Under the pieces are notes generated by a model, which was not told the DNA's origin, did no database searches, and saw only the letters and a program-made list of their open reading frames with translations. Positions 6,422 to 15,067 of a DNA stretch of 64,000 nucleotides are shown piece after piece. The stretch covers positions 62,001-126,000 of the forward strand of contig NZ_QQAW01000004.1 in NCBI RefSeq assembly GCF_003350405.1. The letters run 5' to 3'. Source of the DNA: Gluconacetobacter liquefaciens. GTDB taxonomy: Bacteria; Pseudomonadota; Alphaproteobacteria; Acetobacterales; Acetobacteraceae. Made by a program: the position numbers and the translations under genes. Position 1 is the stretch's first letter. Every line of letters begins with the position of its first letter.

Positions 6422-7290
6422 GTAAATGCGCGCACCAGATGAAACTGCCCGTGCCTTATCTGAGCAGCGGGAAGGAAGCGCCACAGGACATCGTCCCCGA
6501 ATGGATCATCGACTGGGGTTCGGTGCTGCACCTTTGGGTGCTGGAAATGGAGAGTGACGACGGACCGGTCTATGCGCCGTGCGTGGTCTTCTGCGACGAC
6601 ACCTGGTCAAAGATCGGGCCGATATCGTCGCTGGAGGTAGTACGGCAGACCTGCCATCGGTGGGCCGCCATCCACGACCGTACGGTTCGGGATATGACGC
6701 GCCCCCGTCGGCAACTCATGTCTCAGGCAGAAGCCACAGTCGATATCGAGCCATCCGAGCTTGATGCGGATTTGCCGGGCGATCCTTGGTCCTATGATGA
6801 GGAGGTTGGCCGCTTTCGCCTCAATCTTGCCTGTCTGGGTGTCGAAATTGCGGGAGAGGTTACCGGGAGCGATCTGCCGATCGACCAGAAGGCTGAGGCG
6901 CTTGGTCCTGGCCTTGCGCGCGTCGAGAGCATTTTCCGCAGTTGCAGTGCGATCCAGCCGCATCACATCGCGCCGTGGTTGGCCAAGGTTCGCGCTGCTG
7001 CTGTGTCCTGGCTGACCGAAATGGATGCGGTCGATGTCCTCGAAACCGACGAAGACCTCGGCCGCTCCATGGCGGATGAAGTGCGGCGGGACGACCTCAC
7101 CCTTGATGAGGCTCTTTCCCGCCTGGGTAACGACATCGTCGATTTCTACCGAAGCCTTCCTGTGCAGGAGACTCGGCCCAACGAGGATCCATTTTCTCGT
7201 GCGAGGAAGGCTTGGTCGGCAGGGGTGGACCGCCTCTCCTATTTCGCGGCGCTGATCCCCGCCCAACAGGCGATGGAGGGGTCGGAATGA
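6418..7290 (+). CDS. Hypothetical protein upstream of primase genes
   Basis: 290 residues from the ATG overlapping the previous stop. The N-terminal about 90 residues include WIIDWGSVLHLWVLE and YAPCVVFCDDTWSKIGPIS, followed by an acidic, largely helical part with RVESIFRSC, HHIAPWLAKVRAAAVSWL and FSRARKAWSAGVDRLSYFAAL. No domain recognised. Its position directly before the primase/helicase genes, with four-base overlaps on both sides, suggests a replication-module accessory. Function unknown. Confidence 0.6.
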   Translation: MSKCAHQMKLPVPYLSSGKEAPQDIVPEWIIDWGSVLHLWVLEMESDDGPVYAPCVVFCDDTWSKIGPISSLEVVRQTCHRWAAIHDRTVRDMTRPRRQLMSQAEATVDIEPSELDADLPGDPWSYDEEVGRFRLNLACLGVEIAGEVTGSDLPIDQKAEALGPGLARVESIFRSCSAIQPHHIAPWLAKVRAAAVSWLTEMDAVDVLETDEDLGRSMADEVRRDDLTLDEALSRLGNDIVDFYRSLPVQETRPNEDPFSRARKAWSAGVDRLSYFAALIPAQQAMEGSE

Positions 7291-7601
7291 GCACCACCAT
7301 TCCCCGTCTCGACTTCGACCACATCAACCGTACCGCCATGAACGTGCTGCCGACCCTCCTGGCGCGCTGGCTGCCGGACGGCCGGCGCCAGGGCCACGAG
7401 TGGGTGGCGCGCAATCCTCGCCGCGGCGACCGCTCGCCCGGCTCTTTCAAGGTCAACATGAATAACTGCCGTTGGTCCGACTTCGCGACTGGGGATCGCG
7501 GTGGCGATCCCGTGTCCCTGGCTGCCTACCTGTTCGACCTGAAGCAGGGGGAAGCCGCCCAGCGGCTGGCCGCCATGCTTGGTCTGGGAGGTGAGGCATG
7601 A
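7287..7601 (+). CDS. Primase-associated N-terminal-type protein
   Basis: 104 residues, ATGA overlap with the previous gene. The segment LLARWLPDGRRQGHEWVARN, PRRGDRSPGSFKVN, WSDFATGDRGGDPVSLAAYL and AAQRLAAMLGL matches the short domain that precedes TOPRIM primases in alphaproteobacterial elements. It takes the place of a CHC2-type domain, but the four zinc-binding Cys/His ligands are absent. It overlaps the TOPRIM-DUF927 gene by four bases and probably acts with it in priming DNA synthesis. Role inferred from context. Confidence 0.75.
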   Translation: MSTTIPRLDFDHINRTAMNVLPTLLARWLPDGRRQGHEWVARNPRRGDRSPGSFKVNMNNCRWSDFATGDRGGDPVSLAAYLFDLKQGEAAQRLAAMLGLGGEA

Positions 7602-10132
7602 ACGCTGTGCCACCCAATGCGTCGGCCGCGCTGTCGGCAGGAATTCCTGCTGACCCGTTCCGGCCGCTGACCCCGGCGGAGAGGCAGAATGCAACACCCG
7701 CCAGCGGCAAGGATGAGGTGTGGGAGCCGCTTTCTCCGGCGCCGTGCGAGCCGGACTTGCCGCGCGGAGCGTCTGGCATGTGGGTCTACCACGACGAAGA
7801 GGGCCGGCCGCTTTGCGCCCGGTTCCGCGTGGATCGTGAGGACGGCGGGAAGGACATCCTGCCGCTGACCTATGGACGTCGGGTATGGATCGATCGGACG
7901 GGCCAACGTCGGGATATTACCGGCTGGCATTGGAAACAGGCGGCCAAGCCTTTGCCGCTCTATGGCTTGGATCGGCTGGCGGCCCAGCCTGATGCGCCCG
8001 TGCTGCTGGTCGAGGGTGAGAAGACGGCGGATGCGGCCCAGCGCCTGTTCCCTGACTATGTGGTGATGACGTCGCAGGGCGGTGGCAAGGCGGTCGGCAA
8101 CAACGACTGGTTGCCGCTGGGTAGCCGCACGGTGACGATCTGGCCGGACAACGATGAACCGGGCATGGCCTACGCAGATGCCGCCATCACAGCGATGCGC
8201 GAGGCCGGAGCGCTGATCGTGCGGCAGGTCGCCCTGCCGGCGGGTCTGCCGGACGGATGGGACGTTGCCGATGACGTGCCGCCGGAATTGACCAGTGGGG
8301 AGATCGCCGGCGTCGAATTCCTTCGGCCATGCCTGGACCAGGCCCCGCTGGCCGAGGCCAACGTGAAGATGCCCCTTGGCTACGCCATGACCGGCAAAGG
8401 GCTGCAATTCCTGCCCGAGCAGACCGGTGATGTGCCGGTATTCCCCGTCTGGATCTCGGCTCCGTTCGATGTGGTGGCCGAGACGAACGACGGTGACGGC
8501 TTCGGCTGGGGGTTGCTGATCCGCTGGCTGGACCGTGACCGGCGCGAGCATCAATGGGCCATCCCGAAACGGATGGTGCATGGCGAAGGGAAGGACATCG
8601 CCGGAGAGCTTGAGGATGCCGGCCTGAATTGTTCTATCTCGGCCACGCGCTACCTGCGCCAGTTCATCGCCTCGGTTCACACGAAGACCCGGCTGCGGTG
8701 CGTCGATCGGGCGGGCTGGCACCGCACCGACGACGGGCATGCCTTCATCCTGCCGGGTGGCTTCACCATCGGTGGCGGCCGGCGCTCGGTCGTGTTCCAG
8801 TCCAGCCGGGCCACTGTCGGGCGCGAGTTCACTCCCGGCGGCACGCTTGCGGACTGGCAGAAGCAGGTGGCGGCCTATGCGGTGGGCAACAGCCGGCTTG
8901 CCCTGTTTGTCTCGGCTGCCTTCGCGGGGCCGCTGCTGGACATCATGGGCGAGCAGTCGGGCGGCATCCATCTGGTTGGTAAGTCCCAGTCCGGCAAGAG
9001 CACGTCCGCCTTCATTGCCGGCAGCGTGTGGGGCAAGGGCGACCGTGACGGCCAGATCAGGGCATGGCGCGGCACGGCGAACGGACTGGAAGGCATTGCC
9101 AGCGAAACCTCCGACACCGTCCTGATCTTGGACGAGATGGGACAAGCCGAACCGCGCGAGGTGGGCGAGATCGCCTACATGCTGGCGAACAACACCGGCA
9201 AGCAGCGGGCCGGGCGGAATGGCGACGCCCGGGCACGCAAGACCTGGCGGGTTCTGTTCCTCTCGACCGGCGAGGTCACACTGGCCGCCAAGATGGGCGA
9301 GGCCGGGAAGCGTGCCATGGCGGGCCAGGAAGTGCGCCTGGTCAATATCCCCGCCGATGCCGGTGCGGGTATGGGCGCCTTCGAGCAACTGCACGACATG
9401 CGCTCGGCCGGCGCGCTGGCGGACCATTTGCGGGTGGCATCCCGTACCTTCTACGGCGTGGCCTCGCGGCATTTCCTCGAGGCACTGGTGCGGGACCGGG
9501 CCGCCGATCCGAAAGCACTGGAAACTGTGGTTCGTGCCATCCGGTCGCAGTTCGAGGAAGCGTATGCGCCCGCTGGCAATGTCGATGGGCAGGTGCGCAG
9601 TGTCGCGGCCCGGTTCGCCCTGATCGCGGCGGCCGGCGAGCTTGCGACCGACTATGGCGTGCTGCCCTGGGAACGGGGTGAAGCCATGAAAGCCGCCGGC
9701 GTGTGCTTTCTGGCATGGCTGGGAGAGCGCGGCAGCGTCGGGGCCAGCGAAGACGTGAAGGCGGTCGAGCAGGTCCGGGCCTTCATCGAGCAGCACGGCG
9801 AAAGCCGGTTTACCAACCTGGAACGGTTGGCATCGCTCGCGTCGGATCTGGGCGCCATCCCTGACAGCAAGACCATCAACCGCGCCGGTTTCAAGCGGAA
9901 GGTCGAAACGCCGGACGGTGATCGCTGGGAATACCTGATCCTGCCGGTAATGTGGAAAACGGAGATCTGCAAAGGACTGGACGCCGCAAACGTCGCCAAG
10001 GTGGTGCGTGATGCGGGCTATCTGGTGCCAGGGAATGACGGCAAGTCAGCTCAGTCTATCCGCATTCCCGGCGAGGGGCGGCTTCGGCTCTATGTCGTGA
10101 TGAGCAAAATCATGGGAGGGGCCGATGCTTAA
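7598..10132 (+). CDS. TOPRIM-DUF927 primase/helicase
   Basis: 844 residues. A TOPRIM-like domain lies at about 125-215 (VLLVEGEKTADAAQRLFP, VTIWPDNDEPGMAYAD). The DUF927 helicase-like region runs from about 275 to 600, with Walker A GKSQSGKST near residue 465 and Walker B VLILDEMGQ near 510, then an FLSTGEVTL strand. A C-terminal winged-helix-like region is less clear. Such proteins combine primase and superfamily-3-like helicase functions and initiate replication of integrated elements and phages. It ends at the edge of the symmetric repeat array (10169-10413), which may be its origin. It overlaps the 104-residue gene upstream. Confidence 0.85.
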   Translation: MNAVPPNASAALSAGIPADPFRPLTPAERQNATPASGKDEVWEPLSPAPCEPDLPRGASGMWVYHDEEGRPLCARFRVDREDGGKDILPLTYGRRVWIDRTGQRRDITGWHWKQAAKPLPLYGLDRLAAQPDAPVLLVEGEKTADAAQRLFPDYVVMTSQGGGKAVGNNDWLPLGSRTVTIWPDNDEPGMAYADAAITAMREAGALIVRQVALPAGLPDGWDVADDVPPELTSGEIAGVEFLRPCLDQAPLAEANVKMPLGYAMTGKGLQFLPEQTGDVPVFPVWISAPFDVVAETNDGDGFGWGLLIRWLDRDRREHQWAIPKRMVHGEGKDIAGELEDAGLNCSISATRYLRQFIASVHTKTRLRCVDRAGWHRTDDGHAFILPGGFTIGGGRRSVVFQSSRATVGREFTPGGTLADWQKQVAAYAVGNSRLALFVSAAFAGPLLDIMGEQSGGIHLVGKSQSGKSTSAFIAGSVWGKGDRDGQIRAWRGTANGLEGIASETSDTVLILDEMGQAEPREVGEIAYMLANNTGKQRAGRNGDARARKTWRVLFLSTGEVTLAAKMGEAGKRAMAGQEVRLVNIPADAGAGMGAFEQLHDMRSAGALADHLRVASRTFYGVASRHFLEALVRDRAADPKALETVVRAIRSQFEEAYAPAGNVDGQVRSVAARFALIAAAGELATDYGVLPWERGEAMKAAGVCFLAWLGERGSVGASEDVKAVEQVRAFIEQHGESRFTNLERLASLASDLGAIPDSKTINRAGFKRKVETPDGDRWEYLILPVMWKTEICKGLDAANVAKVVRDAGYLVPGNDGKSAQSIRIPGEGRLRLYVVMSKIMGGADA

Positions 10133-10168
10133 GGCGGCCTACTCCCATGTGCTTCATTCAATTTTCCG

Positions 10169-10413
10169 GTGTTCCGGGTGTTCCGGGTGTTCCAGTCTGC
10201 TGGACTCCGCAGCATTCCGCCGTTTTTGGCGTGTCCGGTCTGGAACACATCCCAAAGTGGCCAGTGTTCCAAGTGTTCCCGTAACACTCCGAGACAGAGA
10301 ACTGGAACACCTGGAACACGTCGTTTCTTGCCCGGTGTTCCACCGCGCCATCCCTGAATGCGTTGGGAAACAGCCGTTTTCTCGACATGGAACACCTGGA
10401 ACACTTGGAACAC
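10169..10413. repeat. Mirror-symmetric iteron-like array (12 GTGTTCC units)
   Basis: Six GTGTTCC units (10169, 10178, 10187, 10264, 10273, 10335) and six inverted GGAACAC units (10242, 10304, 10313, 10389, 10398, 10407), spaced 9 bp within groups. The groups are 3+, 1-, 2+, 2-, 1+, 3-, and every pair is symmetric about position 10291 to within half a base. The array directly follows the primase/helicase gene. It resembles an iteron-type replication origin or a cooperative protein-binding array. Open frames across it (10125-10454 plus and others) consist of tripeptide repeats created by the 9-bp period. Confidence 0.8.
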
Positions 10414-10447
10414 CACATTCCAGTCATGTCGGGGCGGAGGACGGCGC

Positions 10448-11179
10448 ATGGTGAGCCCGAACCTCCTGCGTTGGGCAGAAGATCAGGCACCGACGCCCTC
10501 AGATCCAAGGCGGTCTGCCCCCATCGATCTGGCGGCCGTAACCGATGACGAGCGTGCCGCTGCGCTGGCTGGAAACTCCAGGGGCGTGATCCGGGAACTT
10601 GAATGGTGCGGGGCCACGGTCCTGCTCAAGGATGGCGTGCCGGTCATCAAGGGAGCGGCGAACGTCGAGCCGGAGACGATGGTGCTGGCTCGCGAGTATC
10701 GGCGCGAGATTGCCATCGTGCTGGACTGCTGGGCCCGGGAATGGCTGCCACCCCGTGATCCGCTCTCCGCTGACGATCCGGCGTCAGTCTCAGCCGCTGC
10801 CGATAATGGGAACCATATCGAACGAGACCCCGTCACCGCCAAGCTGCGCATCATCGGAGAGGCGCCAGATGAGCGGTGGCTGACAGACCGTGGCTGGACG
10901 TGGTGTCGCACCCGGCACCGGTGGATGGCGCCCTACCCGCACGACGTTGCAGACCCGACGCCGGAATGGTTCGTCCAACTCGCGCCCAGGCAGAGCGTGA
11001 ACGGCAAGTCGGCGCCCGACATGGACCCGACCGAGGTGCCGTGTTCGCTATGTGGTCTCGCCCATTGGTGGCGCAGGCATGATGTTTCCAGCCGGGAATG
11101 GGTGTGCCGGACCTGCCATCCGCCCCCGCCGGGCATCGGCATCACTGCGCCGAGAAAGGAGATCGGCACCGAGCGGTGA
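10448..11179 (+). CDS. Hypothetical protein with C-terminal zinc-finger-like motif
   Basis: 243 residues, starting just after the repeat array. The N-terminal part (LLRWAEDQAP, ERAAALAGNSRGVIRELEW) and DRGWTWCRTRHRWMAPYPHD belong to no family I know. Near the C-terminus CSLCG (about 203) and CRTC (about 223) form a CxxC-x(about 16)-CxxC zinc-ribbon pattern. The place after a primase gene and a proline-rich linker suggests a DNA-handling accessory. A GTG three bases on is an alternative start. Confidence 0.6.
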   Translation: MVSPNLLRWAEDQAPTPSDPRRSAPIDLAAVTDDERAAALAGNSRGVIRELEWCGATVLLKDGVPVIKGAANVEPETMVLAREYRREIAIVLDCWAREWLPPRDPLSADDPASVSAAADNGNHIERDPVTAKLRIIGEAPDERWLTDRGWTWCRTRHRWMAPYPHDVADPTPEWFVQLAPRQSVNGKSAPDMDPTEVPCSLCGLAHWWRRHDVSSREWVCRTCHPPPPGIGITAPRKEIGTER

Positions 11180-11303
11180 TGCGACGGCATGCCGCTGGCC
11201 GCCGAGTCGAGGCGCCTATCTGGGACGCCCAGACACGTCCTGGGACAACTGGGGACACAAGTAATTAGCAATAAATATTTGTCTTTTACTTGTTTGCATA
11301 AAG

Positions 11304-11573
11304 GTGTATCGTCTCGTTATGCCTGAAATGCAGAAAAACAGCGGTCCCCGCCGAAAACCTTCTCCGTTGGAGAATGCTGGACTGACGCCCCGTTATATGC
11401 CGCTCAGTCTGTCTTCTCCTTTCTTGGGCCTGACCCGGTGCAAGCTGTATGACCTGCTGGGGTCGGGCGAGATCCGGGCGGTCAAGGTCGGGAAGCGCAC
11501 CTTGATCGATATCGAACATGCTCTTGCATGGCTCGGGTCACTGCCGCCGGCCCGCTTCGGGAAGCAGTCGTGA
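11304..11573 (+). CDS. Excisionase/AlpA-like HTH protein 2
   Basis: 89 residues from a GTG (an ATG five codons later is equally possible). The core SSPFLGLTRCKLYDLLGSGE, IRAVKVGKRTLIDIEHALAWL is the winged-helix fold of excisionases and clearly paralogous to the protein at 5825-6067. It lies behind an AT-rich 120-base spacer that probably holds its promoter, and its stop overlaps the start of the DUF5681 gene (TGATG). It may control the downstream virion-protein operon or assist excision. Confidence 0.7.
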   Translation: MYRLVMPEMQKNSGPRRKPSPLENAGLTPRYMPLSLSSPFLGLTRCKLYDLLGSGEIRAVKVGKRTLIDIEHALAWLGSLPPARFGKQS

Positions 11574-12043
11574 TGGCTGACGTGGCAGCGAGTCAGCAGC
11601 CAGAAAAGAAACGTGGAGGCCCTGGGCGTCCATTTCCCAAAGGACAGTCAGGCAACCCTGATGGCCCGAAGAAAGGACGTCGGCATCCTGCCTTTGCTGC
11701 TCTCGACCAGATCGGTCAGGAGAACGCCGAACGGATTGTCCAGGCTGTGACCGCATCGGCACTCAGGGGCGACATGCGGGCGGCCGAGATCATGCTCCGG
11801 CGGGTCTGGCCCGAGCGGAAGGGGCGCCCCCTCAGCCTGTCATTGCCGCCGTTGACCGATGCGGCCGACCTCTCTGCCGCGATGGCCACCATCATCCAGG
11901 CCGTGACTGCTGGCGAGATCACGCCGGATGAGGGGCAGGCATTGTCGGCACTGATCGAGGCGCAGCGGAAGACGATCGAGACCCACGACTTGGCCGCGCG
12001 GATGGATGCGATTGAGCAGCTATTACCCAAAGGCAAGCCATGA
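11573..12043 (+). CDS. DUF5681 domain protein
   Basis: 156 residues. The N-terminus GRPFPKGQSGNPDGPKKGRR (about 18-37) is the hallmark of DUF5681, a domain found in phage proteins usually located just before the large terminase. The remainder is helical: AERIVQAVTASALRGDM, AAEIMLRRVWPERKGRPL and DEGQALSALIEAQRKTIE. A packaging or small-terminase-like role is plausible, yet no large terminase follows here. Starts within the previous stop (TGATG), ends overlapping the next gene by four bases. Confidence 0.75.
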   Translation: MADVAASQQPEKKRGGPGRPFPKGQSGNPDGPKKGRRHPAFAALDQIGQENAERIVQAVTASALRGDMRAAEIMLRRVWPERKGRPLSLSLPPLTDAADLSAAMATIIQAVTAGEITPDEGQALSALIEAQRKTIETHDLAARMDAIEQLLPKGKP

Positions 12044-12255
12044 ATCTGAAAGCCCGCTTGAATGCACTGGAAGTTTCTCTTAGCCCGCGCCCGTCCTGGC
12101 GCGTGCTTTTCCATCCGCCTGGGATCGATGGCAATCCCGAAGCGTGCGCAGCGTGGCTGGCCCAGCAGCCGCCGGCCCCGCGCGGGTGCCTGACGATCAT
12201 TATCAGGAACTTCAGCAAACTTGAGGAAGAGGCGGATGGCGTCCAGTCAACTTAA
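12040..12255 (+). CDS. Small hypothetical protein, RLxALE type 1
   Basis: 71 residues, four-base overlap with the DUF5681 gene. It begins with MNLKARLNALEVSLSP, a short coiled-coil-like helix resembling the start of the next gene, then a small alpha/beta body (SWRVLFHPPG, CLTIIIRNF). Such short proteins follow DUF5681 genes in alphaproteobacterial prophages. Function unknown. Confidence 0.55.
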   Translation: MNLKARLNALEVSLSPRPSWRVLFHPPGIDGNPEACAAWLAQQPPAPRGCLTIIIRNFSKLEEEADGVQST

Positions 12256-12460
12256 TCAGCGCCTCGATGCGCTCGAACGCAGGATCGCACCGCCAGACCA
12301 AGGCACACATGTGGGCTTCATCCCCTCATCGGTCACCGATGAAGAGGCCGAGGTTCTGAGCGGGCAGATCGCCAAGAAGGCCGCCGATCTCGGGAAGAAA
12401 CACATCGTCGTGCGGTTCGTCGCCGCGCCGGCGAGGCATCAATTCGAAGGGGCGGCGTGA
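12236..12460 (+). CDS. Small hypothetical protein, RLxALE type 2
   Basis: 74 residues. ATG at 12236 chosen because GAGGAAGAGG lies just before it; an upstream TTG would add five residues. It opens with SSQLNQRLDALERRIAPP, similar to the previous gene, and continues with VGFIPSSVTDEEAEVLSG and KKHIVVRFVAAPAR. It overlaps the previous gene by 20 bases and touches the next start (GTGATG). Function unknown. Confidence 0.55.
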   Translation: MASSQLNQRLDALERRIAPPDQGTHVGFIPSSVTDEEAEVLSGQIAKKAADLGKKHIVVRFVAAPARHQFEGAA

Positions 12461-12888
12461 TGATCGCGCTGCCGCCTATCCCCGGTGCCGCGCTCAACGA
12501 TCTGGATGCGATCAACGCGGTTTTGACGCACCCGGCCGTGTTCGGAGAGGTCGCGCGCCTGAAGGATATTGGCTCGGGCCTCATCGTCTCGGTGCCTGGC
12601 GTCGTCGTGGGTTTCCAGGAGGTGCGGCCCCGTGTTCATGAATGCCACCAGGCCGTGATTCCTGAAATGCGGGGGCGTCCCGCGCTGGAGATCATGCGCC
12701 GGGTTCGGGACTGGTGGTGGGCCACACAGCCGTCCGATCTGATGATCGCCCCTATCCCCGAGCACAAGAAGCCGGCGCGCTTCCTGATGCACCTGCTCGG
12801 TTTTCAACGCATCGGCCCATATCGCGCCGTCAGCAATGACGGGATCGAGCGCGAATATGTCGCCTATCAAATGGAGCGTCCGCAATGA
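12457..12888 (+). CDS. Phage GNAT-like acetyltransferase
   Basis: 143 residues from GTG (or the ATG that follows immediately). The order VGFQEVRPRVHECHQAVIP, ALEIMRRVRDWWWATQPSD, IAPIPEHKKPARFLMHLLGF and RIGPYRA fits the GNAT fold of phage proteins encoded beside DNA-ejection proteins, where a central histidine strand precedes a helix and an LGF-R-G motif. The substrate is unknown. Overlaps the next gene by four bases. Confidence 0.65.
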   Translation: MMIALPPIPGAALNDLDAINAVLTHPAVFGEVARLKDIGSGLIVSVPGVVVGFQEVRPRVHECHQAVIPEMRGRPALEIMRRVRDWWWATQPSDLMIAPIPEHKKPARFLMHLLGFQRIGPYRAVSNDGIEREYVAYQMERPQ

Positions 12889-13511
12889 GTGATATGTTCG
12901 GCATCGGCCAGGGGGTGCAGGCGGCGACTACCGCCGCTTCGACCGCTGCCCAGATGGTCATGACCCAGAACGCGATGAATCGCGCCAACTCGACCGCAAA
13001 GGATGTCGCATCCAACATCCAGCAGGCGGGCAGCTATGCAAACAACCTGCTCAATCCCTATGCCACAACCGGCACCAATGCTCTGAACAGCCTGTCGAAT
13101 GGCCTGACAGAAAACTACCTTCAGTCCACGCCCGGCTATCAGTGGAACCTGAACCAGGGCGAGCAGGCAGTGACGAACAGCGCGGCGGCGCGGGGGCTGG
13201 CGAACAGCGGCGCCGCACTAAAGGGGGCTGCGACCTATGCCAGCGGGCTAGCCGACAGCACCTATCAGAACCAGTTCAACGACACGAACGCCTTGGCCAA
13301 CTACGGATACAACGCCCTGAATACGCAGAGCACCAACACGATGAACACGGCCAACCTTGCTGCACAGGCACGCATGGCCGGCGTGGGGGCGACCATGAGC
13401 GGCACTACCGCCATGTCGAACGCTCTGACGAACGGGCTGAATAGCCTGGGCAACCAGGCGTCCGGGCTCAGTTCCAATTATCTGGCCTACAAAAGCCTGC
13501 TGGGGGGATAA
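12885..13511 (+). CDS. Virion DNA-ejection/internal protein 1
   Basis: 208 residues, rich in Ala, Asn, Gln, Ser and Thr. N-terminal amphipathic helix (AATTAASTAAQMVMTQNAM), then LLNPYATTGTNALNSLSNGL, the diagnostic TPGYQWNLNQGEQAVTNSAA and further Asn/Ala-rich repeats. This matches short ejection-type proteins of podoviruses (position of T7 gp14 or P22 gp7) that enter the host membrane with the DNA. First of three consecutive ejection-type genes. Six bases separate it from the next ATG. Confidence 0.75.
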   Translation: MSDMFGIGQGVQAATTAASTAAQMVMTQNAMNRANSTAKDVASNIQQAGSYANNLLNPYATTGTNALNSLSNGLTENYLQSTPGYQWNLNQGEQAVTNSAAARGLANSGAALKGAATYASGLADSTYQNQFNDTNALANYGYNALNTQSTNTMNTANLAAQARMAGVGATMSGTTAMSNALTNGLNSLGNQASGLSSNYLAYKSLLGG

Positions 13512-13516
13512 ATCTG

Positions 13517-15067
13517 ATGAGCCAATATGATTTCAATGCCAATGCCTTGATGGGGATTGGGCAGGGCGTCGTACAACCCCAGACCAATCAGCTTCAGAAC
13601 ATTGCGGCAGTGCAGAGCATCAAAAACACTGCACTCGCTTATGAACAGAATGCCCTGGCGTTGGCAGGCGCTCGGGCGCGCGGCAAGGCCTATGCCGATA
13701 ATTACAATCCCCTGAGCGGCAAATACGATCTGATGGGCATTCAGAAAGAAATGTCTTCCTCAGATCAAGGGTCGTATGCGCTGCCGGATACCGTGACCCA
13801 GATCCGCAGCCAGCAGGCCCAGCAGATCGGAAACGATCGGGCTCAGACCCAGTTGCAGGCCGCTCGGGCTGGGCACATTGCCGGGTTGGCCGCCCCGCTC
13901 ATGAACAATCCTGACGTGACAAAGGCCGACGTTGCGCGGCAACTCGGCGTTGGGGTTGCTACGGGGACGATCGACCTCAGCACGGCGCAAAAGGTCTATT
14001 CGTCACTTCCGGCGGACAGCAAGGGTATCCGCACCTCTGTCCGTGGCTTGATGGACAGCCTCATGCCGGGCGCCGGGCAGTCCGCGGACGCTTTCGGCTC
14101 AATGCAGCTCGTTGATGTTGGTGGCCATCTCCAGTGGCAGAACGTCGGTTCTCCGGCCAGCGGCCAGGGTGGCGTCAATCAGGGCGCGCCGATTGCCAAG
14201 ACGCTGTCGCCTGGAGAGGCCACCGCACTGCAGCCGTATAATGACGCAGGTGGAAACCCGAAGATCGGCACGCGGGCGCAAGTTGCTCAAGCGAACGGTC
14301 AGGGTGGGTATGTGGATACTACCAATAAGCCCACCGTCCCGCTCGATGTGATGGGGAGCGGCCGTTATCCGGGCAGCCAGAACGATTTCTCGGGTGCAGG
14401 AACCGACGCGCAGTCGGCCGGCTTCTCCGCTGGTCCGCCCGCAGGACAGATCGAGGCGCAGCGCGCCACGGCCGAAGCGGGCGCCAGGGGCGCGAATGCC
14501 CTGATGTCGGCCGCTGCCAGTCGGAATGACCGGCTCGGGATGCTGGGGAATATGGCGACGGATCTGGATGGATTCACTAGCGGCCCCGGCCATGAAAAAT
14601 GGCGCGCCTTGAAGGCGTTCGCTGCCAATTGGGGGATGCCGATCGATACCAGCGACGTGGATTCAGCCCAGGCCTTCAACAAGTGGGCTCAACAGCTTGC
14701 GAACGCCCAGTCGCAAGCGCTCGGGAGTTCCGATGCTCGCCTGTCAGCCGCCGAGCACGCGAACCCGAACAGCCGCCTTCAGGGGGCAACCAACCAACTG
14801 ATGATCCATGAGTTGATGGGCAATGAGGACGCCCTCAATGCCAAGGCTCAGGCATGGCGCGCGTCGGGTCTGCCGGCAGCGCAATACCAGGCATGGGATC
14901 AGCAGTTCAGCCAGGGTTTCGACCCGCGTGCGTTCCAGATTCTGCGTATGACGCCGGCAGAGCGAAAGAAGAAGTTCGACGGCATGCGCGAAAGCGGGCA
15001 ACTGGACGAGTTCAAGCAGACCTACAACCGCATGGCCGCTGCCGGGCTGGTGCCGAGTGGCCGATGA
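13517..15067 (+). CDS. Virion DNA-ejection/internal protein 2
   Basis: 516 residues, low in aromatic residues and rich in Gln, Ala and Gly. N-terminal helices (LQNIAAVQSIKNTALAYEQN, LALAGARARGKAYADNYNP), a central Gly/Gln-rich linker and a C-terminal helical part (YQAWDQQFSQGFDPRAFQI, MTPAERKKKFDGM). By size, composition and position it corresponds to the middle ejectosome protein (T7 gp15-like, P22 gp20-like). Its last 11 bases overlap the transglycosylase gene. The family call rests on context more than on a single motif. Confidence 0.65.
   Translation: MSQYDFNANALMGIGQGVVQPQTNQLQNIAAVQSIKNTALAYEQNALALAGARARGKAYADNYNPLSGKYDLMGIQKEMSSSDQGSYALPDTVTQIRSQQAQQIGNDRAQTQLQAARAGHIAGLAAPLMNNPDVTKADVARQLGVGVATGTIDLSTAQKVYSSLPADSKGIRTSVRGLMDSLMPGAGQSADAFGSMQLVDVGGHLQWQNVGSPASGQGGVNQGAPIAKTLSPGEATALQPYNDAGGNPKIGTRAQVAQANGQGGYVDTTNKPTVPLDVMGSGRYPGSQNDFSGAGTDAQSAGFSAGPPAGQIEAQRATAEAGARGANALMSAAASRNDRLGMLGNMATDLDGFTSGPGHEKWRALKAFAANWGMPIDTSDVDSAQAFNKWAQQLANAQSQALGSSDARLSAAEHANPNSRLQGATNQLMIHELMGNEDALNAKAQAWRASGLPAAQYQAWDQQFSQGFDPRAFQILRMTPAERKKKFDGMRESGQLDEFKQTYNRMAAAGLVPSGR

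Noticed and set aside
7526-9796. 756-codon minus-strand frame antisense to the primase/helicase
   Set aside because: A shadow of high-GC coding; the plus frame has TOPRIM and Walker motifs, while the antisense product has none.
10169-10413. CRISPR-like array
   Set aside because: Units are only 7 bp, spaced 9 bp and in both orientations; there are no spacers of constant length and no cas genes.
10125-10454. Open frames across the repeat array (plus 10125-10454, minus 10158-10508)
   Set aside because: Their residues are tripeptide repeats (LEH, GTP, FQV) generated by the 9-bp period in several frames and on both strands at once, so the DNA repeat explains them.
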